Positions 24,997-34,084 of a DNA stretch of 64,000 nucleotides are shown here, in pieces (position 1 is the stretch's first letter; each line of letters opens with the position of its first letter). The DNA lies in assembly GCA_022644775.1 (NCBI GenBank), contig JALCHN010000001.1:1-64000 (forward strand), read 5' to 3'. A program made the translations under genes and the position numbers. The stretch comes from Eggerthellaceae bacterium (GTDB lineage: Bacteria > Actinomycetota > Coriobacteriia > Coriobacteriales > Eggerthellaceae). Under the pieces are notes generated by a model. That model searched no databases. It was given only the letters and a program-made list of their open reading frames with translations, and had not been told where the DNA came from.

Positions 24997-25024
24997 CCAC
25001 GCATCCGGGCGTATCCATACCCAT
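24997..25024 (-). promoter_or_regulatory. motif copy 2 upstream of rpsL
   Basis: minus strand ATGGGTATGGATACGCCCGGATGCGTGG; matches copy at 18121-18150. Confidence 0.6.
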
Positions 25025-25203
25025 AGCTCACCGTTTTACCAGGTCAGGTTATACTCCCTACCCGTGCGTATCTACACGGGCGTACCCGTGCACAGAATCT
25101 TCATGGACAAATGGCCCCCGATGTGTTTTACCGCTAGTCTCAGCGAGGGCGCGCCCGCGCGTGCGCTAGCATGGGAGTGTCCGCGAGCGGAGAGGAGCAG
25201 CAC

Positions 25204-26850
25204 ATGAAACTACAGCGCATCGCCGACATCATCGGCCCGATCATGGTGGGCCCGTCGAGCAGCCACACCGCAGGCGCCCTGAGGATTGCCTCTATGGCCC
25301 GCAGGCTTTCGGCCGGCACGCCCGCGCGCGTCGAGTTCAAGCTCTACGGTTCCTTCGCCCACACCTACCACGGCCACGGCACCGACCGGGCGCTCGTGGG
25401 CGGCATCTTGGGGATGGCCGCCGACGATCTGCGCATCCGCACCTCCTTCGAGCTCGCCCGCGAGGCCGGCATCGACGTCGCGATCACGCCCCTGCCCGAC
25501 GCCCCCTACGACCATCCCAACACCGTCGACGTCCTCATGACCGACGCCGACGGCACGACGGTCGCCGTGCGCGGCGTGAGCATCGGCGGCGGGGCTGCCG
25601 TCCTCACCCAGATCAACGGAGTCGACGTCTACATCACCGGCGAGAGCGCGAGCGTGATCGTGCGCCATCGCGACACCGTGGGCGTGCTCGCCCACATCAC
25701 CCAAAGCGTGAGCCTGTTCGGCGGCAATATCGCGACGCTCAAGTCCTATCGCGAAAAGCACGGCGGAACCGCCTACACGGTCCTCGAACTCGACAGCATG
25801 CTCTCCGACGTGGCCCGCGAGGCCATGCTCGTGCACCCGCACATCCTCGACGTGCGCGCCATCCCCGCCGACGGCCCCGCCGAAGAGGTGTCCGAACCCG
25901 ACGAGGACGCAGAGCACGAGCTCGAGACCCTCGACTTCATGACCGGGCAGGCCCTGCTCGCCTACTGCGACGAGCACGCGGTCTCGATTGCAGACGCCTT
26001 CCGCGCCCGCGAGGACGCGATCGGCCGGGCGCAGGGCAAGCCCTTCGACCTCGACGCCTACCTGGCCCGCGTCTTCGACGTCATGAAGGCCTCCGCCACC
26101 GAGCCGGTAGAGGCCCCCGTGAAGACCATGGGCGGGCTCATCGGCGGCGAGTCCTACGCGATCGCCCAGCTCGAGCGCGAGGGGCGCGGCGTGGCCACCG
26201 GTCAGATGGCCACGGTTACCCGTTACGCCATGGCCGTGCTCGAAACCAACGCCGCAATGGGCCGCATCGTCGCCGCGCCCACGGCCGGCTCTTCGGGCGT
26301 GCTGCCCGCCGTCCTGCTCACCTTGGCCGAAGAGGGCGCCTACAGCGAAGAGCAGATCGCCGACGCGCTCGTGTGCGCCGCCGCCGTGGGCTGCCTGATC
26401 ACGCGCAACGCCACGGTCGCCGGCGCCGAAGGCGGATGCCAGGCCGAGATAGGCGCCGCTGCCGCCATGGCCGCGGCCGCCGCCGTCCAGCTCGCCGGCG
26501 GCACGCCCGCCCAGTGCCTGGCTGCCGCGAGCAACGCGATCGCCAACATGCTCGGGCTCGTCTGCGACCCGATCGCCGGACTCGTCGAAGTGCCCTGCCA
26601 GAAGCGCAACGCCTCGGGCGCGGCCTGCGCCCTCGTGTCGGCGCAAATCGCGCTGGCGGGCATCGAGAACCTTGTGAACTTCGACGAATCGGTCGACGCC
26701 CTCTATCGCGTGGGACGGGCCCTGCCCTTCGAGCTGCGCGAGAGCGCCTTGGGCGGCCTGGCCGCCGAGCCTTCGGCCTGCAAGTGGTGCGAGAGCTTCA
26801 TGTGCGCCTCCCACGCCGACGACATCGCCAGCGCCCTTACGACAGAATAG
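25204..26850 (+). CDS. sdaA: L-serine ammonia-lyase (iron-sulfur type), fused beta(ACT)-alpha single chain
   Basis: MKLQRIADIIGPIMVGPSSSHTAGALRI; ACT-like region; alpha part GRIVAAPTAGSSGVLPAVLL and GLVCDPIAGLVEVPCQKRNA. Confidence 0.95.
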   Translation: MKLQRIADIIGPIMVGPSSSHTAGALRIASMARRLSAGTPARVEFKLYGSFAHTYHGHGTDRALVGGILGMAADDLRIRTSFELAREAGIDVAITPLPDAPYDHPNTVDVLMTDADGTTVAVRGVSIGGGAAVLTQINGVDVYITGESASVIVRHRDTVGVLAHITQSVSLFGGNIATLKSYREKHGGTAYTVLELDSMLSDVAREAMLVHPHILDVRAIPADGPAEEVSEPDEDAEHELETLDFMTGQALLAYCDEHAVSIADAFRAREDAIGRAQGKPFDLDAYLARVFDVMKASATEPVEAPVKTMGGLIGGESYAIAQLEREGRGVATGQMATVTRYAMAVLETNAAMGRIVAAPTAGSSGVLPAVLLTLAEEGAYSEEQIADALVCAAAVGCLITRNATVAGAEGGCQAEIGAAAAMAAAAAVQLAGGTPAQCLAAASNAIANMLGLVCDPIAGLVEVPCQKRNASGAACALVSAQIALAGIENLVNFDESVDALYRVGRALPFELRESALGGLAAEPSACKWCESFMCASHADDIASALTTE

Positions 26851-26862
26851 GAACGAATCCCC

Positions 26863-28026
26863 ATGCCCCAGAAGACGACCCCCGCCGCAAGCGCCCCGGC
26901 GCCCCAGCAGGTTACACAGCCCCGGGTGCCTTCCGCCCGCAAGACCGCCCTGCTCGACATCGGCTTCGCCATCTCGATAGCCATTACCGTGGCGGCGCTT
27001 GTAGTCTTCTGCATCTATTTCTCGTGGGACTTCGACAAAGAGAGCACGCTCACCCATGTGCTGGGCATCCTCTACATCGTCCTACTGGCCGCCGACGCGA
27101 CCGGCTGCATGACGATGGTGGTCTTTGACTTCGAGACGCACATGAAGCAGGCCCGCGTGGTGGCCCGCGCGACGATGGTCGCCCTGCTCGCCACCGCCGT
27201 GGTGGGCCTTATGATCAAGGGCGTCGATCTGGTCAACCTCGTCTTCCTCTTCCAGTTCGTCTGCCTGATCGCCTTCCAAACCGCAACCGACGCCTCGATT
27301 GCCCGCAACCGCACCTTCACCGCCCCCTGGCACGTGAGCAGCGACCCCACGCGCACCGACTACATCCCGCTCAACTTCTTCAACCTCTTCTGGGTCTTTT
27401 TGATCGCCTCGGTCTTGGGTCTCATCGTCGAGGAGGTCTACTTCGCCCTCGTCTTCGACGCCTGCCCCGACCGCGCGGGGCTTCTATGGGGCCCCTTCTC
27501 CCCCATTTACGGCTTCGGGGCCGTGCTCATGACTGTGGCGCTCAACCGCTACTGGAACCGCAACATCTTCCTTATCTTCGGCGTGTCGGGGCTGATCGGA
27601 GCGGCCTTCGAATTCGCCGTGAGCTGGTTCATGGAAACGGCCTTCGGCATCATCGCCTGGGACTATTCGGGCACCTTCCTCAACATCCAGGGGCGCACCA
27701 ACTTCGCCTTCTTCTGCGCCTGGGGCTTTTTGGGCCTCATGTGGGTGAAGATTTTCCTGCCGAGCGTCCTGCGCCTCGTCGACGCGATTCCCATCCGCTG
27801 GCGGATCGCCCTCACGTCGATCTTCGCCGTCTTTATGATCGCTGACGGACTCATGACGCTCATCACCGTCGACTGCTGGTACCAGCGCGAAGCGGGCCAG
27901 GCGCCCCAAACCACGATCGAGCAGTTCTGCGCCAACCACTTCGACGACGATTTCATGGCCCAGCGCTTCCAATCTATGGACATGAACCCTTCGCGTGCCC
28001 AGCGCGTCGAGGACCCGCGTCCCTGA
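26863..28026 (+). CDS. putative ABC transporter permease (CmpB/PF06541-like) membrane protein
   Basis: LLWGPFSPIYGFGAVLMTVALNRYWNRN; multiple TM segments. Confidence 0.75.
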   Translation: MPQKTTPAASAPAPQQVTQPRVPSARKTALLDIGFAISIAITVAALVVFCIYFSWDFDKESTLTHVLGILYIVLLAADATGCMTMVVFDFETHMKQARVVARATMVALLATAVVGLMIKGVDLVNLVFLFQFVCLIAFQTATDASIARNRTFTAPWHVSSDPTRTDYIPLNFFNLFWVFLIASVLGLIVEEVYFALVFDACPDRAGLLWGPFSPIYGFGAVLMTVALNRYWNRNIFLIFGVSGLIGAAFEFAVSWFMETAFGIIAWDYSGTFLNIQGRTNFAFFCAWGFLGLMWVKIFLPSVLRLVDAIPIRWRIALTSIFAVFMIADGLMTLITVDCWYQREAGQAPQTTIEQFCANHFDDDFMAQRFQSMDMNPSRAQRVEDPRP

Positions 28027-28106
28027 TACCTGGCATTTCTGCAGGTCGGCGCCCACCAACAGTACTACAATGGCCATAGCATAAGGACTCATGAAAGAGG
28101 TGGACC

Positions 28107-28544
28107 ATGTCTACTGAATACCATCGCATCTTCGTTGCGCTCGACGGAACGGAAGCCCAGAAGGACGTTGCCCGCAAGGCGGTCGCCATCGCCTCCGACA
28201 ACCATGCGGCGCTGCGCTTCGGCCATGTAGTCGATGCCGTGCCCGCCGAGGCGAGCGCCGTCGATTTCGAAGAGCTCTGCAACACGGCCAAGGAAGACGT
28301 GACCTCCCAGATCGCCGACCTGCTGAAGATCGCCGAAGACGACCCCAACATCCCCAGCGTCGACGTCGCCGTGGAAGCCGGTTCGATCAACGACACGCTC
28401 GACAACCTGCTCATCGCCCCCTTCGACCCCGACCTGGTCGTGTGCGGCGCTCGCGGGCTTTCGAACATCAAGTACGCATTCGTCGGCAGCGTGAGCACGC
28501 ATCTGATCCGCACCCAGGAATGCGACGTGCTCGTCGTGAAGTAG
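28107..28544 (+). CDS. universal stress protein family
   Basis: YHRIFVALDGTEAQKDVARKAVAIASDN...DLVVCGARGLSNIKYAFVGSVSTHLIRTQECDVLVVK. Confidence 0.92.
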   Translation: MSTEYHRIFVALDGTEAQKDVARKAVAIASDNHAALRFGHVVDAVPAEASAVDFEELCNTAKEDVTSQIADLLKIAEDDPNIPSVDVAVEAGSINDTLDNLLIAPFDPDLVVCGARGLSNIKYAFVGSVSTHLIRTQECDVLVVK

Positions 28545-28566
28545 GCGCAGCTCACCGCACGAATGA

Positions 28567-28605
28567 AAAGGGGGCCTGCATCCGCGGATGCAGGCCCCCT
28601 TTTAG
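28567..28605. terminator. bidirectional terminator
   Basis: AAAAGGGGGCCTGCATCCGCGGATGCAGGCCCCCTTTT. Confidence 0.85.
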
Positions 28606-28645
28606 ATGGCAGGCGTTGAAGCCGACAGCGAACGGGGGTCGGGCG

Positions 28646-29269
28646 CTACTTGCCCCAGTTCTTGAAATCGAACATGTCCTGCAGGTCGTCGACGACGCTC
28701 TTGAGCTCGCGAGCCGTTTCGGCGCCTTCCTTGACGATTTGGTTGAGGTCGTCGGTGGTGCGCTGGACGCGGTCGTAGGTCTTCTTGCCCTCGCTGGGCG
28801 CTTCCTCTTCGACGACGGTGAGCTCGGCGCGCTCCTCTTCGGTAAGGGAGTCCCAGTCGACGGGGTTGCCGTCCTCGTCGACGTAGACCACGTCGTCTTC
28901 GCCGGGCAGCGGGTTGCCGTCCTCGTCGACCGGGTTGCCGTCCTCGTCGACCGGGTTGCCGTCCTCGTCGACGTAGACGACCTCGACGTCCTCGTCCTCT
29001 TCGGCACCCTCGGCCTCTGCTTCCCCCGCAGCGGCCGCCTCCGCGCCTTCCGAATCGTTCTCGCCCTCTGCGCCGGCGGAATCCACATCCGCGGCTTCGG
29101 GGGCCTGCTCATCCTCTTCGACGACCGGGTTGCCGTCCTCGTCGACGTAGACGACCTCGACGTCCTCGTCCTCGGACGCATCGAAGACGACGACTTCTTC
29201 GTTCGGGGAAGCCGCAGCCGCCTTCACGCTCTTCGCCTTGGCCTTCGATTTCCTCTTAATCAAGCGCAT
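28646..29269 (-). CDS. acidic repeat protein with DEDGNP repeats, unknown function
   Basis: MRLIKRKSKAKAKS basic head; VDEDGNPV repeats; C-terminal helix-like tail TYDRVQRTTDDLNQIVKEGAETARELKSVVDDLQDMFDF; follows smpB with an RBS. Confidence 0.8.
   Translation of the reverse strand: MRLIKRKSKAKAKSVKAAAASPNEEVVVFDASEDEDVEVVYVDEDGNPVVEEDEQAPEAADVDSAGAEGENDSEGAEAAAAGEAEAEGAEEDEDVEVVYVDEDGNPVDEDGNPVDEDGNPLPGEDDVVYVDEDGNPVDWDSLTEEERAELTVVEEEAPSEGKKTYDRVQRTTDDLNQIVKEGAETARELKSVVDDLQDMFDFKNWGK
28862..29174. repeat. 21-bp tandem repeat and ~47-bp direct repeat inside the acidic protein gene
   Basis: gggttgccgtcctcgtcgacc units in tandem near 28910-28975; block gggttgccgtcctcgtcgacgtagacgacctcgacgtcctcgtcctc recurs near 28953 and 29127. 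Confidence 0.85.
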
Positions 29270-29280
29270 GGCGCCCCTTC

Positions 29281-29748
29281 CTATCGCGTGCGTTCCTTCA
29301 GCGACCGCTCGATTTCGCGCTTCGCATCGCGGGCGCGCAGGTCCTGCCGCTTATCGTAGAGCTTCTTGCCCTTGCAGACGGCCAGCTCGACCTTCACCAG
29401 ATTGTTCTTCGCGAAATACATCTTGAGCGGTACGAGCGACATGCCGCGCTCCCGCGTCTGCTCGGAGAGCATGCGAATCTCCTTGCGGTGAAGGAGGAGC
29501 TTACGGTTGCGGTCGGGGTCGGGGTTGCTCAAGTTGCCGTGGCTGTAGGGGTGAATGTGAAGGTTGACGAGCCACACCTCGCCCTTTTTGATGATTGCGA
29601 AGCAGTCGGTGAGCTGGCAGTTGCTCTCGCGCAAGCTGCAGACCTCCGTGCCGGTGAGCGCGATGCCCGCTTCGAGCGTGCGCAGGACCTCGTAGTCGTG
29701 GAAGGCCTTTCTGTTCTTCGCTATGAGTTTTTCCTCACGATGGGCCAT
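29281..29748 (-). CDS. smpB: SsrA-binding protein SmpB
   Basis: IAKNRKAFHDYEVLRTLEAGIALTGTEVCSLRE. Confidence 0.97.
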   Translation of the reverse strand: MAHREEKLIAKNRKAFHDYEVLRTLEAGIALTGTEVCSLRESNCQLTDCFAIIKKGEVWLVNLHIHPYSHGNLSNPDPDRNRKLLLHRKEIRMLSEQTRERGMSLVPLKMYFAKNNLVKVELAVCKGKKLYDKRQDLRARDAKREIERSLKERTR

Positions 29749-29815
29749 ACCCGTATGCCTGAACCTTTCGATTGTCGAATGGACGCCATTATACCCAAAC
29801 GGACGCGGGGCGCGC

Positions 29816-31864
29816 TCACGCCAAGCGGAGGTCGAGCTTGCGCGCGTGGGCGGGCGCCGCCTTGACGATCACGCGCACCTGCTGTCCCATCCGCAGCCGC
29901 AGGCCCGAGTCCTCGCCGGTCACCGCATAGCGAGCGGCGTCGTAGGAGAAGTACTCGCGGCCCAGATCGCGCACGGGGATGACCCCTTCGACCGTGTTGG
30001 GCAGGCGCACGAAGACCGCCGAAGGCGTCACGTAAGAGACGACCCCCTCCATCTGTCGGCCCACGAACCGCGCCATGTATTCCACAAGCTTGACCTCCTG
30101 CGATTCGCGCGCCGCCGCATCGGCGACGCGTTCCATGCCCGACGCATGCTCGGCGATCCAGCCGGCCGCCTCGCGCTCGGCGGCAAGGTCGGCGGCGGCA
30201 CCGCGCAGGTGCGCCTTGAGCATGCGGTGGACGAAGAGGTCGGGATAACGGCGGATCGGGCTCGTGAAATGGCAGTAGGCTTCGCTCGCCAGCCCGTAAT
30301 GGGGCGCGCAGAAGGGCTTGTAGACCGCGCGCTGCATGCTGCGGATCACAAGCGACGACACGAGCTCCTCTTCGGCGGTACCGCGGGCCAGATCGAGCAC
30401 CGCCTGGATGGCGACCGGGTCGCCCGACACGAAGGACTCCACGTTCACGGCTCGGGTAAATCCGAGCTCGTCGAGCAGGGGCACCAAGGCGGCGAGCGCG
30501 TCGACGGTAGGCTTGTCGTGCACGCGGAAGATGCCCGGAAGGTCGGCATCGAGCAGGATGCGGGCCGTGCACTCGTTGGCCAAGATCATAGCTTCCTCGA
30601 TGCAGGAGGTCGCTTCGGTGCGCGTGCGCAGGCGCACGTCGATGGCCTCCCCCGCCTCGTTGAGCACGACTTTCGCCTCGCGGGCCAAAAAGTCGATGCC
30701 GCCCCGAGCCGCGCGTTGGGCCCGGCGGGCACGGGCAAAGGCCGAAAGCTCGTCGAGGGCGCGGGCGACGGATCCCAGAGCGAGCGCATCGAGCGGGCGG
30801 GCACCCTGCGGGGTGTCCTGGGCGTCGAAGGCGCGACGGGCCTCCGCCGCATCGGCACCCCGCTTGCCCGCATCGAGCAGGGCCTGGGCCTGGTCGTAGG
30901 ACAGGCGGGCCTTCGAGGAGATCACCGATTCGTAGCAGTCGACCGACGAGACGCGGTAATCGGCGTCGAGCACCACATCGACGGTGAGCGCTCGGCGGTC
31001 CTCGCCGGGCGCAAGCGAGCAGAGGCCGTTGGACAAACGTTCGGGAAGCATGGGCAGCACGCGGTCGACCAGGTAGACGCTCGTGGCTCGCGAGCGCGCT
31101 TCGACGTCGATCGGCGAATCCCAGGGAACGTAGGAGGCCACGTCGGCAATATGCACGCCCAGGCGAATCGACCGAGCAGACAGGCGCTCGATCGAGACCG
31201 CATCGTCGAAGTCGCGGGCATCGACGGGGTCGACGGTGAAGACGAACCGGTCGCGTAGGTCGCGATACCCAGCGGAAAGGGCGCCGGCGCCGTCGACCCG
31301 TGCGGCCTGAGCCTGGGCGAGGGCCTCTTCGGAAAAGGTCATCGCAAGCTGATGGCGGGCGATGATGCTCTCGATGTCGCTGCGCGGGTCGTCGTCGCGG
31401 CCGAGCACTTCTTCGATGACGCCGGTCGCCGCGCTCTTGCGGTCGGGAAAGCTCTTCATCCGCACGCGCACCAAGGATCCGTCGGGAATGTCGGGGTTGT
31501 CGGCGCGCATCGTAAAGATGTCGTAGGGAATGCGCGGATCGCTGGGAACGACGACGCCGAAGGGGTCGGCCACCTCGTAACGGCCCACGATCAGCTCGTG
31601 CGCCCGCTGCAGGACGGCGACCACGCGCGCGCTCGGCAGGTTGCCCACCTTGTTGTGGGCCTTGCCTTCCTGAGGACGATCGGGGTTCACGTGGGTGGGA
31701 ACCACTTCGACCAGGTCGCCGTCGAAGGCCCCGCCCATCTTGGAAGCGGGAACGAACAGCGAGCCTTCGGCCGTGCGGACGAAGCCGTAGCCATCGGAGG
31801 CGACGCTCAGCACGCCGCGGGGATTGCTACGAGGCCGGCGGCGGGTGCGCGAGCGTTTCGCCAC
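29816..31864 (-). CDS. rnr: ribonuclease R / RNase II family 3'-5' exoribonuclease
   Basis: VFTVDPVDARDFDDAVSIERL; YCHFTSPIRRYPDLFVHRML; C-terminal S1-like domain. Confidence 0.95.
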   Translation of the reverse strand: MAKRSRTRRRPRSNPRGVLSVASDGYGFVRTAEGSLFVPASKMGGAFDGDLVEVVPTHVNPDRPQEGKAHNKVGNLPSARVVAVLQRAHELIVGRYEVADPFGVVVPSDPRIPYDIFTMRADNPDIPDGSLVRVRMKSFPDRKSAATGVIEEVLGRDDDPRSDIESIIARHQLAMTFSEEALAQAQAARVDGAGALSAGYRDLRDRFVFTVDPVDARDFDDAVSIERLSARSIRLGVHIADVASYVPWDSPIDVEARSRATSVYLVDRVLPMLPERLSNGLCSLAPGEDRRALTVDVVLDADYRVSSVDCYESVISSKARLSYDQAQALLDAGKRGADAAEARRAFDAQDTPQGARPLDALALGSVARALDELSAFARARRAQRAARGGIDFLAREAKVVLNEAGEAIDVRLRTRTEATSCIEEAMILANECTARILLDADLPGIFRVHDKPTVDALAALVPLLDELGFTRAVNVESFVSGDPVAIQAVLDLARGTAEEELVSSLVIRSMQRAVYKPFCAPHYGLASEAYCHFTSPIRRYPDLFVHRMLKAHLRGAAADLAAEREAAGWIAEHASGMERVADAAARESQEVKLVEYMARFVGRQMEGVVSYVTPSAVFVRLPNTVEGVIPVRDLGREYFSYDAARYAVTGEDSGLRLRMGQQVRVIVKAAPAHARKLDLRLA

Positions 31865-31873
31865 GAATCCTCC

Positions 31874-33148
31874 TTAGGAACGAACGAGCGATTGGGCGGT
31901 TTCTATCGCCAGATTCTTTTGGTTGTCGACCGAGGTGTCGGAGCTGCGGACGATTTGCACATCGGGAGTGATCCCGTTGCCGTCGATGCTGTAGCCGAGC
32001 GGGGTTTTGTAATAGGCCGACGTGTAGCGCAGCGCGCCGCCGAAGGAAAGCTCCTGCACGGATTGAACCGAGCCCTTCCCCATGGTCTTCTCGCCGCAGA
32101 TGGTGGCGCGGTGGTTGTCCTGCAAGGCCGCGGCGATCGTTTCGGCCGTGGCGGCCGTGTTGCCGTTGACGAGCACGACCACCGGGGCGTCGGTAATCGA
32201 CGAGCCGGTTGCTTGGCGCGAGGACGTGGTGTCCTTGGTCTGAATCTGCACGACGACGCCGCTCTTCAAGAAGAGGGAGGACACGTTGACCGCCTGGGTG
32301 AGATAGCCGCCGGGGTTGTCGCGCAAATCGAGCACGAAGGACTGGGCGCCCTGGTCGGCCAGGGAGGTGACCGCAGCCGAGACGAGCGTGTCGGCGTTTT
32401 GCGAGATCTGGGAGAGTTTGATGTAGCCCACCGAGCCGTCGAGTTCGGAGACCACGTTGGGCTCGTCGTAATCCGTGCAGGTGAGCGTCACCGTGTACTC
32501 GTCGCCGCCCTGGGCGTCGATCGTCGAGGGGCGGCGGAACGTGATGACCGCCGACGAGCCTTCGTCGCGAGCGAGCGCCTTGATCGCTTCGGAGGCCGAC
32601 CAACCGCCGTTGCCGCCCCGATCGCCGTCGATCGAAACGATGAAGTCGCCCACTTCGACGCCGGACGATTCGGCTTCGGACCCGCTGAAGACGTCGACCA
32701 CGTAGGCCTGCCCGTTGTTTTCGGCGAACAAGAGGCCCACCCCCGCATAGGAGGCGGACACGTCCTTCAGGTAGGTGGCGTAATGGGAGGCATCGTAGTA
32801 GTGCACCGACGAGTCGTTGGTCGTGGCCGCAAGGGCCCCGATGACGTTGGACGTCGCCGCGTCGAGGTCGTAGCCGTCGAGGCTGCTCTGGTCGAGAATG
32901 CCCTGCACTTCGGCCACGCGGGCCGAAAGCGAGTTATAGGTGTTGCCCGAAACGGTGAGTCCCGGGTTCTGATCCTTGCTCGACGCCTCGTCGCCCATCC
33001 CCAACCGATCGAGGACGGCGGCGTTGCCCCGCAGGGTGAACCCGAGCACGAACGCCGCAACGATGAACAACAGGCTGATCATCACTTTGATCAGCCTGAA
33101 GTTCCGCTCGCTGCGTTTCTGCAACGTGATATGTGATCCGCGCGACAT
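31874..33148 (-). CDS. S41 family C-terminal processing peptidase homologue with PDZ domain
   Basis: PDZ-like GVGLLFAENNGQAYVVDVFSGSEAESSGVEVGDFIVSIDG; DLRDNPGGYLTQAV; VNGNTAATAETIAAALQDNHRATICGEKTMGKGSVQ. Confidence 0.92.
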   Translation of the reverse strand: MSRGSHITLQKRSERNFRLIKVMISLLFIVAAFVLGFTLRGNAAVLDRLGMGDEASSKDQNPGLTVSGNTYNSLSARVAEVQGILDQSSLDGYDLDAATSNVIGALAATTNDSSVHYYDASHYATYLKDVSASYAGVGLLFAENNGQAYVVDVFSGSEAESSGVEVGDFIVSIDGDRGGNGGWSASEAIKALARDEGSSAVITFRRPSTIDAQGGDEYTVTLTCTDYDEPNVVSELDGSVGYIKLSQISQNADTLVSAAVTSLADQGAQSFVLDLRDNPGGYLTQAVNVSSLFLKSGVVVQIQTKDTTSSRQATGSSITDAPVVVLVNGNTAATAETIAAALQDNHRATICGEKTMGKGSVQSVQELSFGGALRYTSAYYKTPLGYSIDGNGITPDVQIVRSSDTSVDNQKNLAIETAQSLVRS

Positions 33149-33169
33149 AGGTTTTCGCCTGTATGCTCC

Positions 33170-34084
33170 CTACACCTTCAGGTAACGGCGCATGGCGAGC
33201 GCCGAGCCAAGGAGGCCGATGACCAGGCCGCTGACGAGCAGCATGAGATAGATGATGCCGAAGCTCGAGCCGGGGATGTTGATCGGCAGCCAGGGAAGCG
33301 AGCTCTGGATCTGCGGCAGGGCGACCCGGCGCAGGACTTCCATGACGACGATCGACAGGCCCGCGCCGATGATGGCGTGCAGGGCGCCTTCCATCAGAAA
33401 CGGCCCGCGGATGAAGTTGTTCGACGCGCCCACCAGGCGCATGATGGCGATTTCCTTGCGACGGGCGAGAATCGACAGGCGAATCGTGTTGTTGATGAAC
33501 ACGAAGGCGATGAAGATGAGCAGGACCACAAGGGCCACGCCGATCGTACGGATGTAGTTGGTCACCGTGAACAGGCGGTCGACCGTCTTCTGCCCGTACT
33601 TCAGGGAGTCAGAAGGATCATCGGGGTTGTCGGCGATCTTCTGGAAGGTTTCGTTCGATTCGATTTCGCCGGCCACCGTTTCGACCATCTGGGCGTCGGA
33701 GAGCTGGACGTCGATAGAGGCGGGCAGCGGGTTCTGGCCGTCGAGCTGGTCGACGATTTCGGGGTTGCTCGTCATCGAGTTCTTGAAGTTCTCGAGGGCC
33801 TGGTCCTTGGTCGTGAAGTGGATCGAGGCCACGCCGTCGAGACCGGTGATGTAGTTCTCGACCGCATCGATGTCTTCCTGGCTCGCATCGTCGGCCACGT
33901 AGGCCGTGATCGAGACCTTGTCTTCCACTGAATTGACAATGTTATCGACGACGAGGCCGCCGATCAGGAAGACGCCGATGATGAGCAGGGACAGGAAAAT
34001 CGTGACGATCGAGCCGAGCGCCGTGGAAAGGTTACGCGCGAAGCCCTTAAGGGATTCGCTGAAGAAATACGCGAAACTAGACAT
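33170..34084 (-). CDS. ftsX: cell division protein FtsX
   Basis: [61 protein letters not shown]. Confidence 0.95.
   Translation of the reverse strand: MSSFAYFFSESLKGFARNLSTALGSIVTIFLSLLIIGVFLIGGLVVDNIVNSVEDKVSITAYVADDASQEDIDAVENYITGLDGVASIHFTTKDQALENFKNSMTSNPEIVDQLDGQNPLPASIDVQLSDAQMVETVAGEIESNETFQKIADNPDDPSDSLKYGQKTVDRLFTVTNYIRTIGVALVVLLIFIAFVFINNTIRLSILARRKEIAIMRLVGASNNFIRGPFLMEGALHAIIGAGLSIVVMEVLRRVALPQIQSSLPWLPINIPGSSFGIIYLMLLVSGLVIGLLGSALAMRRYLKV

Noticed and set aside
25030-25060. TTTTACCAGGTCAGGT resembles the SRP RNA core
   Set aside because: The diagnostic CCGGAAGGAAGCAGCC that should follow is absent; coincidence within the rpsL upstream region
25210-27057. 615-aa minus-strand ORF antisense to sdaA
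   Set aside because: Antisense artefact
28862-29174. Tandem 21-bp repeats considered as CRISPR
   Set aside because: In-frame coding repeats without unique spacers of uniform size and no cas genes
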